Shown here piece after piece: positions 43,148-55,700 of a stretch of DNA of 64,000 bases. Each line of letters starts with the position of its first letter. Positions within the stretch are counted from its first letter, which is position 1. Under the pieces are notes generated by a model. The model was given only the letters and a program-made list of their open reading frames with translations. It was not told where the DNA came from and did no database searches. The DNA comes from Haliclystus octoradiatus (lineage: Eukaryota > Cnidaria > Staurozoa > Stauromedusae > Haliclystidae): the NCBI GenBank assembly GCA_916610825.1, contig OU744452.1, positions 12,504,110-12,568,109 of the forward strand, given 5' to 3'. The translations under genes were made by a program, and so were the position numbers.

Positions 43148-43605
43148 AACCAACAACGTGGCAAAGGCATGCAAGCAAAGACAAAACAAAAACGAGCCAT
43201 CAACATACTAACTCGACCAACAAAAAATAGTGATAGAAGACGAAAATTAAAATTCAACAATTTTTTTAGGAAACAGCACGTGACGCAACATAAAAGCTTA
43301 TATCCAGACAATTGAATAAAACTTTTTGAGGGGAAAATCTCGAGATTCCCCTTCCTCAAATTATTTTCTAGGTAAATCAAGTCAATTAAATAAACTACAC
43401 AGAAACCAATATTGCAGTGTATCATAAATTTTGTCGATTATTATGTAAACCACACGTGGGAGTGCAAAGGGTTTGAATTAATATACACGACTGATCTTCA
43501 ATTGGTCGTCAAATATCTTTTAATCACCCCCAACACAAACGCTTGAAATCAACACATGAAATTACTTTATAGCATGGAAACAATAAACTTTCAAAAATAT
43601 TTCAA

Positions 43606-43611
43606 CTTACC
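43606..43611 (-). promoter_or_regulatory. Possible splice donor in the FAXC-like 3' UTR
   Basis: The minus strand reads GAGAG then GTAAGT, a strong donor, 41 bases after the stop codon. If used, the stop would lie just within 50 bases of an exon junction, so nonsense-mediated decay would be borderline. Confidence 0.35.
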
Positions 43612-43651
43612 TCTCATAGTTTGTTATTTAAGCCAGGCAAACACCTCGTAA

Positions 43652-44959
43652 TTATTCAGCAGTAACGGCAGCCGCTTCTTCTTTCGCATCGCCATTTTGA
43701 GCGGGCGTGGCGGTCGTTTCTCCGTCGCCATTAGTTTGCTCTTCGCTTTTTTTCTCGTCTGTTTTGTTATCTTCTCCTTCGTCTTGAGCTTCTTCGTCCT
43801 CCTTTTTATCTTCTTTCTTATCCTTCTTCTTTTTGTTTTTCCTGAAACTATATTTCTTTGATATGCTAGGTTCTGGTTTATCACCTTGTACAACATCATT
43901 CCAATCACTATAAAATTCCTCCTTCATTCTTTCGCAATAAGCTACCAAATTTTTCAATTCCAATTTCACTAATTTCGACATAGGCGACTCCAAAGTGTCG
44001 TACATAATATTAGCCAAAAAGGCAAACGCCGTGCAATCTAGGGTAGTTACTTGGTCACCCATGAGGTATGTTTTCTCTCCAAGTAATTCGGATAAAGCTC
44101 GTAGATCTTTTTCGGCAATCTCGTAAATTTCTTCCTTGGTATGACGCCCAGTACCTTGATGCTCTAGCTGAGATTTAACTTTCCTTTGGTTTAATTTAAA
44201 TCCAACAGTGAACCCAATACCAGAAGATGGTGGTGAAACAATTTTTTTAAAATCAGAAGAATCTTCAACCCAACGATGATACATAAGTGTCCAATGAGTA
44301 TTTTCTTCGAGCATTACTCTGAAGGCACGTGCTGTTGCTTTCTCAAGGGGACTCAGATCTTTGTCCAAGTCAACACTAAATTGGTTGTTCAAGAAATCGA
44401 TACAAAAGTTTGAATCAGGTACTTTCTCACCCTTGTATTCGATCCATGGTAATTTGCCTTTCTTTCCAGCTTTAAAACTGTAAGCACTGACGAAGGGAAT
44501 TTTGTTGATACGTAAAAATGTTTCCAATTTTAAACAAAATATAGAATAGTTTGGGACATTTTTACCGGCAGGAAATTGATGAAGATGAACAATTGGTGGA
44601 GTTGACTCCTCTTTTTTCTCTTCTTCAACGTGCACAACTGCAGCTGTACCTGCAACGACTGCAACATCGGCATCAGCATCTACTTTGTTTTCGTCTTCGC
44701 ATTCTGGTGTTGATTCTGTCTTCTCTTCAGGTTTATTTTCACATTCTTCCTCTTTAGCTGGTTCACTATCACCATTTTCTTTTACATCTACAGATTCTCC
44801 TTCTGTCGTTGTAATTGTAGTTGTAGTTTCTTCACCTTCATCTCCAGTTACAATCTTTGTGACGGTAATTTCAGTTACCACAGAACCATCTTCAGTAGTT
44901 TTTGTGGTTACTGTCTGTGTTTCTACGACTTCCGTATGATGCTCAACTAGCTCACTCAT
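43652..44959 (-). CDS. FAXC: FAXC-like (failed axon connections) protein, single exon, 435 aa
   Basis: The core, about residues 123-350, matches the metaxin/GST-fold family of FAXC. An N-terminal thioredoxin-like half has HLHQFPAG, IFCLKLETFLR and GKLPWIEYKGEKVPDSNF. A helical C-terminal half has ENTHWTLMYHRWVE, YLMGDQVTTLDCTAFAF and the EEFYSDW region. In flies the family is linked to axon development; biochemical activity is unclear. The first 120 residues are Thr- and Glu-rich (KIVTGDEGEETTTTITTTEG), and the last 65 are Lys/Glu-rich. Neither tail has recognisable motifs. ATG 44959 (MSELVEHH) is the first ATG in the frame; the frame is open slightly upstream but without ATG. The gene is uninterrupted, unlike its intron-rich neighbours. 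It is convergent with prominin and in tandem with RNPC3. Confidence 0.9.
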   Translation of the reverse strand: MSELVEHHTEVVETQTVTTKTTEDGSVVTEITVTKIVTGDEGEETTTTITTTEGESVDVKENGDSEPAKEEECENKPEEKTESTPECEDENKVDADADVAVVAGTAAVVHVEEEKKEESTPPIVHLHQFPAGKNVPNYSIFCLKLETFLRINKIPFVSAYSFKAGKKGKLPWIEYKGEKVPDSNFCIDFLNNQFSVDLDKDLSPLEKATARAFRVMLEENTHWTLMYHRWVEDSSDFKKIVSPPSSGIGFTVGFKLNQRKVKSQLEHQGTGRHTKEEIYEIAEKDLRALSELLGEKTYLMGDQVTTLDCTAFAFLANIMYDTLESPMSKLVKLELKNLVAYCERMKEEFYSDWNDVVQGDKPEPSISKKYSFRKNKKKKDKKEDKKEDEEAQDEGEDNKTDEKKSEEQTNGDGETTATPAQNGDAKEEAAAVTAE

Positions 44960-46674
44960 ATTGATATTTAGCAATAAAATTAAAATTGATATGAATTTGA
45001 GTAGTATCTATAGCAATTACCACACGTTAAATCTCCTTATACCAACGCTGTGGACGTCTAGAGTGAATATGTGTCTCGTGAAACAACGCCCTGCTTGCGA
45101 TCAAACTAACGTTCCACAGCTTGCAACAGACGATAATTTATGCAGTCTATTGTATTATTAGCCAATCAAAAGCGAGAAAAGAAACACTTGGCGGGAAAAT
45201 GTCTAATTATTTATTTTACTGCTTCGTGATTGGTTGAAATATTTCGAGCTTGACAGGCTTGTTCATTGACTACCATGTGCGCCTTGAATCACATTTTGGA
45301 GAATGACATCGTCTTTGTCAAAGTTCAAACGAAAATTGACCAATAAGTTCGTATGTGTGATTGTCAAAACTATTTGGCAATCCAAATGACATTTCTGAAT
45401 CAACCATTCTTCAATGTAACTTAAAATACCCTATTCACTGACCAGAGCTATTTTTATTTTATATTTATTAACGGAAAGTTTTATAAAACTTCATTGACAA
45501 AATGCCGAAAGTTTTTTATGCAATCGGAATTTCTATGGCGTTTTACAGTAGTTAATAATTGGAATTTAGATTTCAAAAAAAATTCATTGTGTGAAATGAA
45601 TCAGGACTTACGAATGTAAACAATTATTTAATGGCGATTGTGATGAATGGAATTTTGATGAATAGCATTTTATTGAAGTTAAATTAACCAATGTACTTTG
45701 TAAGCTTGATTGAATAAATTATACTTGTAAACAATCTTTACATGCCTTACACACATAATCGGAAATAATGATCAACCAGTTAATTTTTAAACATTTAAGA
45801 AACATGTCTGCAGAACATTTACTTAAATAATTCTAACAAAACTGATTGTTTATTGTAGAACATCTTGGTATTCTGTATGACGTGCTGCACTTTCAATGTC
45901 GAATTTATTATTTTATCAAACTTAACATAAATACATAGCAATTAAGCCAGCTATAACAATATGTCACCATTTTCCTTGAATATCGAAGGGAAAAGTATAA
46001 ACTTTACATTTGAACATTCGTGAGTAAAACTAATTAGAAATTGCTTACTGTAACATTTATACTTCTATTACGTACAGATAACAACTAAAGATACACTAAC
46101 AAAAGCCTCCGATATCGGGCAGCATGGTTAAAATTCGTATCAATACACACGTTTCAATAAAGATTGTAACACAAAAGCCCATGACCGGAAAAGTGTGAGT
46201 CGGGCGAAGTCATCACAATACCAGATATTTCTTGGTTTTGAAATTAATTTAAGTTCCGCAATCTTAATTTACACAAAAAGGACTTTGACCCGAGCCTTAT
46301 GACGTCGGTGTGTTAGGAATCCAGACGTAGAGTCATATTTGTGTCACGCGATAAGTTAGCGATGAAGAAATAAAATTTGTAAGCGGTATATTTCTTCATC
46401 TTCAACACGCACATACTTTCGTCATCATTATTGCGATCATTCTGATAACCACGTGGACACTGCACAGAACAGACCAACATGTGTGAAATTCTACACGTCT
46501 GAGGTAGAAACACCGGCTTTTACTAGCCACAAACCATGAGTAAAGAGGCGTGGTTGTTGAACTTTCACATAAGTGAGAATTGGTCTGAAGTGATATTGTA
46601 TTTTCTCTGTATTTTGAGTGACTTCAAATTAACCGCTAAAACAGCGTGTGTTCTTACAACGACGAAGGATGACG
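44960..46674. other. Intergenic between RNPC3 and the FAXC-like gene
   Basis: This stretch holds the RNPC3 3' UTR and the promoter side of the FAXC-like gene. Minus-strand AATAAA hexamers near 45668 and 45849 could end RNPC3. No other gene was recognised. Confidence 0.45.
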
Positions 46675-46707
46675 TCATTCTTTTGGTCTGGCTGATCGTG
46701 CAAAACT
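46675..46707 (-). CDS. RNPC3 terminal coding exon (33 nt)
   Basis: It encodes SFARSARPKE and TGA. These ten residues complete the last strand and basic tail of RRM2, so correct removal of the minor intron is needed for an intact RNA-binding domain. Confidence 0.85.
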   Translation of the reverse strand, partial: SFARSARPKE

Positions 46708-49700
46708 CTTAGAAAACAAAGTCAAGGCAAAATATATAATGTAAACAATATTAATCAGCGAGATTCACTACATATCAAGATCACATCGTCTAACGGGAAA
46801 AGGATTAGATAAAAATTACATTGGGATAATTGTAGAACAGAATTCTTACGTTGCTACAAGCTCAGTTATAGATTGTGCAATGATACCGGCTTGAACCAGT
46901 TGTGGAATTATGCATGACGTGCCTGTTGATGAGTGATGATTGTTACATTTGTTCGTGTCATCGGATAAGTTTATTATTGACATATTCATTAATCTGATTT
47001 GCTTCAAATTGAAACGTTCTGGGCTATGACATAGATGAAACGGACATTTTGATGTAGGTACATGAGTTCGGACAGTTTTAATTAATCAATTTATTACATC
47101 ATAAAAATCATTGTGTTGTCTATTTACTGGTAATTCATCAAGTACTGCTGTTTGCAAATAGTTGAGAATTGTATACACAATATTCGAGTCCAAAATGAGT
47201 GTTGTTATTATGTTGCAACTTACTTGTCAATTATTATCCGGGATATTAGCTAAATCAAAGCTGGTGATATCACACAGTGACAATAACATTATATTCAGTT
47301 GATTTATGAACTGTGATATTTGGTAGTAAATATCTACACCTGTAATACTATTTTGTTCTTTCTATGCTGGAAACCCATCTGAACATGGGTATAATCCAAA
47401 CTTAAAGTTATAATGGTTTGAATTAAGATCACTATTTGATAGAAAACCACAATGCTCAGATATAAACCAACAAAGCGGCTTTTTCAAGATAACAATCTAA
47501 ATATATCTGGGTGAATTGTGTAATATCTAATTCGTAGAACGGTAGAACCTGTAAATAGTTGAAGTTCATTATTCATTTCTTGCGTACGGTAAATTATAAT
47601 TCGTTAATTACCATATGTAAATACTAGAAAGGATACAACTATCATAGGTTTTTCTTTCAAGATATAACCATGTGTTGCAGCAAGTGCTTTGCCAGCCAAT
47701 TCTGGAGATGAAAAACTGACAAACGCTTGTCCCTTCATTCGACCCTCTTTCATTAAACGAATGTCAAAGCTGAAACATAACAATGTTGATACAGTATTCC
47801 ACTTACTAACAACGGAAATATTTTCTACTTTTAACTTGAAAATCCGACAATATTATTTGCTCAACACATCGAAGATATACATCCCCGTATACATCTCTTA
47901 GCTTTAATTAATACATTACATACACACGACATTACATCTACATTCTACCGTTTACTACAGTATTGTAATTTTCGGATAGGAGGGGTCGATGACTCGATGG
48001 GATCGATGGGAGTTGATCGAGTTTCTACTACTCAACCTTAATAAATAAATTAATTAATTAGATAACCATATGTCTATATATAACCCAATAGAAATATTAG
48101 ATCAGATCAATCAATCAACGAATATGAAACAATCCCATTGATAGAACACAATGCCTGTCCGTTCGAACAAAAACCATAAAAACATAACAATTTTCTAGAA
48201 ATAAGGTTTTGATCTGGGTCAAGTCAAGAAAACAAATCTCTGTCAGAGTCACGACGTCATGTCGCCATAGCAATGTTCGTACGGTAAAATGCATGTTTAC
48301 GTCCATCTGGTCACGCTCACCCAGAAGATAGAATCATTGACATCAGTTGGATAATTGATATATAGATATATCTATCTATGTAATCCACATCAAACCACAC
48401 AATTGATAACTTTAATCAGGTCCATTAATTAGATAACCATATGTCTATATATAACCCAATAGAAATATTAGGTCAGATCAATCAATCAACGAATATGATA
48501 CAATCCCATTGATAGAACACAATGCCTGTCATCGAAAATTGTCTTCAATGGGCCTTCAGTCACGAATGATGTTCTTCTACTAGTTGATGTATGTTTGCAC
48601 GCACCCTGCACATGCACCGCCTGAGTGCTCCCAAAACGCCTGTCATACCATTGAGTAAGAGATCCCTATAGAAAACAATATCACAAAATCACTTACTTCG
48701 GAGAATCTTCCATAGAACCATCAATGCCAGCAAATCGCAGATAAACATAACGTAGATCCTGTGAAATATCAAATACCATTTGTTATAATAATATTACATT
48801 TTCTGAGTTGATTACATATAATATAACCAATAGTCACACCCTCCCCCGTAATAACAAGTGCTTGTTTATTTAGGGGACACGAAAAGATTTACAGAGAGAT
48901 ACAAACGTTAGTGCACCGACGAGGAATCGAAACCCAACAAGCCTGCCGCACAGAGTGTGGATACTCTGCCACTGACCTACCAGTGCAATAATATGGATAC
49001 ACATAAACCAAACTTCTTTGATACAAACACATAGTATACTTATAATGGATAACCCATTGTTTGAATCGATTATTTGTTATATCCGGTAGGCCTACGCCTA
49101 CGATAGTAAAAAAGTTTGACCTAGTGAAACCATGGTGAAACCATAACAGCTTAAGCTTGAACTATTCGGTTAAGAAACGACATCCGATATCGTATATAGT
49201 TGAAAAATCGGGCAGCATACCTTTTCATCTGTTTGCTTCGCAAGATTTTTGATGTATAAACGACTCGTTTTCTCTCCTTTTTCGTACGATTTTAATTGTG
49301 GCGAGGCCGATAATTCTGAAAAGATGGATCATGGTATATTACAAAACGTAGATAAATATATTGATTGAATAAATATGATGTCTGTTAATTTTCTTATAAT
49401 AAAATATTAAAAAATATGATGTCTTATGTTGTCTTATGTTGAGTCAAATCATTGAGTTGGTATATAATAGCTAATAGTGGTCAAAATAATCAAAGAATCG
49501 TATAATCGTACAAGCGGACAGCAACAGACATATATCCGGGATATCGGATCAATAATTTTCAAAATGTCAAATCAGAGGCAACTCAAAGAATGGTATCATC
49601 ATAAACAGGCAGCAATATACATGTATAGATCAATTTCTTTCCGGGGACAGATGATGGCCTGGGAATAAGAAATTCTTGGGAAATACAGCATATAAACATG

Positions 49701-52700
49701 ATATAAACGTATGCCAAGTAAGAGTCTGCAGACAGACTTGATTGCCTCCGAAGAACCACTCTGATTCACACATATATCATTCCGTTTCAGGGGCAAATCA
49801 GAAGGGGACTGGCCTTCTGCACACATTGCGCGATCTACCAGAACGTATTTAGATCGACAGCACTTAATACTAAATTAACAATCGGGTTACATAATTACAG
49901 TTATAATAACTTGGTTATATGACAACGTGCGGGAATTGAGTAAAACATTCTATTTTCGTAATCATTTGGTATTATCCTATTTAGCGGTCTTTTTAGGACT
50001 TAAAAATAGTCAAGATATAGACATCAAATATTTAACATCATCATATTGTCTGTTTTTATCAATTGGGAACAAGTGTTCGTAACTTGGCCAAAATAAGTGA
50101 TCATTAATCAACAGAAAACCATAACTAGGATACAGCCAGTTGAGTGATGACATATATGCCTCGGAGTGATATCAGTAACTTGGCAGACAGAGGGGAAACC
50201 TTTTTGGTAGGAAGAGGATCTAAACATTACCATGCACGTTTTCAAACAAAGTTCAAATTACAACTAAGCAAAGTCAATTTCTTTCAATTTTGAAACTCGA
50301 CAACGAAGGGAATTATTCAATCTATTTCAGTCACAAAAACTCACAATATAACCAATGTATAACGTGTAGGAAAAAACCATGCTACCGAAGAAGTCTACAA
50401 TGATCGACTAATTTAAATATTTTATTCATTTGGATTTTAATGAATATTATTACATAATACATATTTACAAAAGTGATACTTTTGGCTAAAAATACATTTA
50501 GTACTCAAATTTATTATTGAAAATTGTGAAGATTTCAGCACTGGATTCAAGGTAAAATGAGAAATAGCGGCTAACCAAGAATAACAATATACGGAACATT
50601 CAAAAACACCACAAAATGAAGGAAAATATGCGGATAGACTTGAAAACAAATTATCCTCAACAATATTCACTGGAATGAGATTTACGGGACTGATTAGATA
50701 TTGGATGTTATTATGAGATTTCATATTGGAATTTCAAGTTACCCGGACAGTTTCCACGCTTAGGTTTGTAGCGATCGGCACACGCGAATCGAGGAACGAT
50801 AAAGTTCATGTGCAGGTGCAGGCAGGGTCCGACAAAAGTGGGAATCCTCGAATCAAACATTCTGGAAGGCTACAGACAATTCGGAAGAAAATTGACATGT
50901 TTATGATTTATAGGTAAAATCAGTAAAACGTAACAAAAAATTAGAGGGGAATATTGAAAATGTTCAAAGATTCCAGAAGGCTGAACATTTTGTTTGTCAG
51001 ACCCTCTGTGCGGGACATTGAATATTTGGTGACTTGAAACTGCTTATCATTTGCTACCTGAAATGGTTGATCACATAACAGGCGATGAGCTCTTTAGAAA
51101 AAAAAGGTAAATTGTGATTTCTTTTTGTATTCTATGCTGGTAGACCGTCTTAATACCCGGCAAAACGGGCTTTGGGTCAGGTGTGTCTGGCCAGTGACCT
51201 GGTGGTACGTCACGGGTGTGGGGATTGGACCATCCATTATGGGATCCATTATGTTCGGCTTATTTTAATGCATTTAATAATCGTTGTACGTGACCTTCAG
51301 AGGATAAACGGTTTTGAGAATGACCTGAATGAAACCACCCGAAAAAGATTTAATAAATTGGAATATTTTGTGGTCGCTCAATTCGCAAATAAAACGTTAA
51401 AAATAACGATTGGCAAATATTTCACATTGTTACTGTTGATTAACAATGAATGATTCGCTTAATTTAAAACTCTATTTGGCCTGCATTTTTACACGTACAA
51501 TTCAATATAGCAGTATTTCTGTACTGAGTACGCATAGTCTGGGTTGCGGTAACTCTGCGGGTAAATTTGAAATAAACTTGATGCGTGTGGTGCTTATCTT
51601 AAATCGATTGAACATTTGGAATTACTGTGAAAAGAAAGTTACCATTATTTTGAAAGCGTATTAATTCGATAGCACCGCTTGTATCAACGTCACTGGTTTA
51701 GTTGATCTTGACTATGCAGCATTTATATCCGGGGGAGGGGAAGGGGGGCATACTTCGGTAATTTTTTCGGGGTGTGCCATTTTCAAAAATAGAGGGAAAA
51801 TGTAGAATTTCACAGCAAATGAGAATGAAGACCATAAAATTTTATGTTTTTACGAGTAAAACAAAGAAAAAGTTCTAATTTCAAGAATCTGGAAAAGGCA
51901 TCCCTCAAAAATGGCACGTCCCCGTACAGCCGATGTATGGAAGTCCCCCGGGCAATTACAGGACTTAACCAATCGGTTGATTAGTGATACTTTCTTGTCA
52001 AAGCATATAGATATCACATTTCCCAACATATAGCCACCGGGTTGACAGTATCAAGTATCTACAGTTACTGTATCGCCTAGAGCTATGATTAATAGTTCTG
52101 CATACTGTTCAAGTGTAGTAACAGGAAGTTCATTTGATAGGCCCCACTATTAAAGACTAATGCCGAAGCCAAAATTTTAGTTGCTTTAAAGAGATCATGA
52201 TTCCCAAACCACGTCTTTAATTTCCTCATCTATAAATTGTGTTACATCATCATAGCAAACACCTTGCAGTCATTGAATTTGTGTTGGGAAATCCTCCATC
52301 AGAAAATGAGGATTAAAGTTTGAAAAATATTCAATCACGAGCTTACAATATTAAGAAAACCAAGCCGCGTCAAAAGATTACAAAGAATATTGTCACAACC
52401 ACATTTGAACAAAACAAAGCGAGAGTGGATTATCAAGACAGGCATGAAAGACCTTAGTGAATAATACAAAAGTTTGATGTCTGTTCGCGTGACTATCAGA
52501 AACTTATATTTTAGATAAAATAATAAAAGGATTTACATGCTATAGTTCCCATATTCAATACAGATATTAACATTTGCAAAGAGATTTAGTGACGTCATCA
52601 GCGATTTAATATACTTTGACGCCAGGTTCCATTGATTGAGTCACATCCATTTTAAGAAAAGTAGTTCCCAGCCGTCGCAAAAATTTAACTGCGACTGAAC

Positions 52701-55700
52701 AGCCAGTGGAGGAAGTTTGGACTTCAAGTGACTCTCTTGTATCATACAGTTGATGAGTAGACCGTCGACATCATATGACAGCCGCCCCTCTGTCCTGCGT
52801 CACAGTAGCCTCTTACATTCCAAATCAAATTGTATAATATTATATGGCTGTGGTTTAGAAATGGTAGGCTCCCCGTCGCTGAACCTCTATATCAACCATT
52901 TAACGGCATACAAATTAACCAATTGATAAGATAACAGATAACGTCGCCACTTGATGATGGAGAGCACCAACGTTGTCCGTTAATCTCTTTACATACTCCG
53001 CTGTGACCTTCTGCCGGACATAATTTTCCATTTGGTTGCCCTTTCAAGGTCGTCAAATGCAGCGTGTCTCAATTTGATCTTAACAGTAAAAGGACCAAAT
53101 CGGACTCCGGATATGAAATTGCGGATAGCTAGTTTGAAGTGGACAATCCGGGCAACTAGTAGCCTTCAAAATCGAAATATTGGAAGGTGATTTCGTATTA
53201 TGTGCAGTTCGAGTTATCCGACTTTTGTAGCAAATGAACAGCTTGGTAAACATTAAGAGTATGAAGAGTTTGTTCACAATAAACCAGCGTGAATTATAAT
53301 AAACGTGGTGAAATTAAGACTATCTCAATGATAACCGATAACACAGAAGATAACAATACAAAAAGATTAAGATAACACAGTGAAGAACGCAGCTGTTAAA
53401 AAAGTAATCGATCAATCGACTAGAACCAACAAATCCGATTTTAAATTCTATTATTCTGTTTCACGAAATGAATTTTGTTTTTGGATTATTTTAAGTCCTC
53501 TTGTATCAGACAATAGCAAAAACACCACATAAAAATATTTATCATCCGTACGAGGTCGGCCAAGAGTTGACAACTAATTTAAAGTCAAATCTGCTTTTCA
53601 GTACAGTATAGACAGAATAATCTGGAAGAAGCGATTTAGTTGGCATGTTTTCTGCTTTGTATCGCAAACTATCGATTAAAAAAGGAGCAAAGCAACGTGT
53701 ACATCGGTGAAAATAAACCTTTCAATAGCGATATCGTTATTTTCAACCCGAAGGTGTTCAGCATCCTGCTCACATGCAAATTTAATTCTGGTTCAACTCA
53801 TTATTAACATTTCCAGGCCTTCGATCATCGGTTCCTCATAAACAGGGAGATACTGGAGCAGATGAAAACAGGGTGATTTCTCCTCTAGCCTTTGTGATGG
53901 GGGGTAAACGTTGGCGAATCCGGCACAGAGAAATTCCATTCCTTTTCTGTTCTTTCAAACCTTCAAGGAATGTAAAATTTTGGAGTGTATAGAGCAATAG
54001 AAAAATCATGGCTTTATTTATTTATCAATCTTTGTTACTCTAGTTCGCCCCCTGCCCTGGATTTCTTCTGGCGCCTTTGCTACTGAAAATGTCCAAATGA
54101 ATGATTTCAGCGACATCGTCGGTGGGTGGGAGGTGTATAATATTTATGAAACGTTTTTCATGCTTGCAGATGATTACTAGGTATTCAATGTATGTATGTA
54201 TGTATGCACATCATGTATGTATGTTTATATTTGTAGCACAATGGCTAACAGGCAAATGAAACAAAGGATGATATTTTTAACTGCATCCTCACTTACATGT
54301 GGCAGTAAATCTTTAACAAACAAATAAAAAAGTTACATTATTTTACAAAACTTTGCTAATAGGAATATATACTATACGAGAATATTTTGTAACGTTTGTA
54401 AAGATTAGTTTTTTCTATTTTAGATTTAATTTCGGATAATGTTTTGCTCGAAACAATAATATTTTTAAATTCGGATAACGTTTTCTCGAAACAATATCTT
54501 AAGCGAGAGAGTTCCGTGAGGGAGCAATGCGATTAAAACAATGAATTTTCGGACGTGTTTATTACCGGAATATAGCAAGCACAAAGTTTTTTCGAATGAC
54601 CGCGAGTATATGGTATAACGTGGGTGAATCCTTCACCAGAGTACCATAAATGTACCATACCACCAATCCTCCAATGAATTTTTTTGTAGTGAACAACATT
54701 GGAAACTCTCATTTGTGCTGAGCTGATAAAGAACTACAATCAATACTATGGTAAAAATAAATAAAGAATGCCAAAGACTCACCTTCACAACTTAATCTAT
54801 TGCGCCGTAGCTCCGACAACGATATCCATTGTCGCTTGGATGGATCAGTTTCTTCATCACTATCATCAGACACCGCTGTATCTTGTGCTGTGACATTCAC
54901 AGGTTCAATGACACCAAATCCACTTGATATAGAATCTCCTGTAATGCTATCATCGCGATGGATTTCTTTTAAAATAGGAGCAACAATTTGATTTGCTGCA
55001 GATAAATCTTGTTCATTTGTAATGTTTTGATTATAAACAACCGCTTGAAATTGTGATGCAATCGTCGCATTTAATTTGAATTCTATTCGAGATGTAGATG
55101 TTGTAGGATTTTGTTCAAATGCTTCTGAGACAGCTACATGGGGTGTATTTGTTTCCTGTCGTGATCGTTTAGAGCCACCGTGAATGCGATCAGCTTTAGC
55201 TAATTTTAACGCCCGTTTGCCTTTCCTTATTGCGTCAGCCTTGATGTCCCGTTGCTTGTGAGTGACTGGGGCATGTGGTTTGTCTGTTGTTAATCTAGAA
55301 AGAAAACCATACAATTAAACATCAGTGAAATGATTGAAGTTGACTTGAATTAATTTAAATAGGAAACTTGATAAGGTGTTATGTGGGTTATAATTCCCTA
55401 AAGAGGGTCAGAGGCCACTCCACAGACTAACCAGCTGACTGGATTGATACCCTCAAGAGAGACTAACATTCCTCAGTTTGACCCCTTGAAACGAAGATAC
55501 ATTGTGATGGCTTCAAACTCCTGTCCCACCTTGAACTACAGCCATTGTTCATTTTCATATGCATCACTAACAGCGGTCCCCTTACTGGCTCACTATATAT
55601 CCAGTTTTACTTACACATACATCGTGCGATTATGTGACACTGTTCACTTACACATAAGGTGTAACAACCTGCTGTTCAGGAAACAGTTTCTATAAGCAAT

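Larger units (their letters stand above)
39928..43651. other. Intergenic between convergent prominin and FAXC-like genes
   Basis: This stretch holds degenerate family A copies near 40.2-40.5 kb, a short TAA-repeat near 41.49 kb and the 3' flank of the minus-strand FAXC-like gene. The short open frames on both strands look like AT-rich noise. I see no gene in it. Confidence 0.5.
49316..54782. other. Large RNPC3 intron (5.5 kb)
   Basis: The intron holds a family B element (50822-51006), the inverted G-run-ended element (51727-51955) and a short ATGT microsatellite (54190-54226). Open frames here show no domain or family resemblance. Confidence 0.5.

Noticed and set aside
43624-43908. Lys/Arg-rich open frame inside the FAXC-like gene
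   Set aside because: It is a frame shadow of the acidic, Lys-rich C-terminal coding region.
44960-44974. Upstream extension of the FAXC-like frame
   Set aside because: It would need a non-ATG start. ATG 44959 is the first proper start.
46560-46674. Paired U12-type donor element (as in vertebrate 65K 3' UTRs) after the RNPC3 stop
   Set aside because: Only a single weak CATCCTT word was found, not two ATATCCTT-like sites.
49477-49826. Overlapping open frames in the large RNPC3 intron
   Set aside because: No domain, no splice support and overlapping frames on both strands. Treated as chance.
54709-54782. Continuation of the RNPC3 linker exon frame to a downstream stop
   Set aside because: A GTGAGT donor at 54782-54777 and the next exon at 49315 rejoin the conserved RRM2 in frame. 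The continuation is intron.
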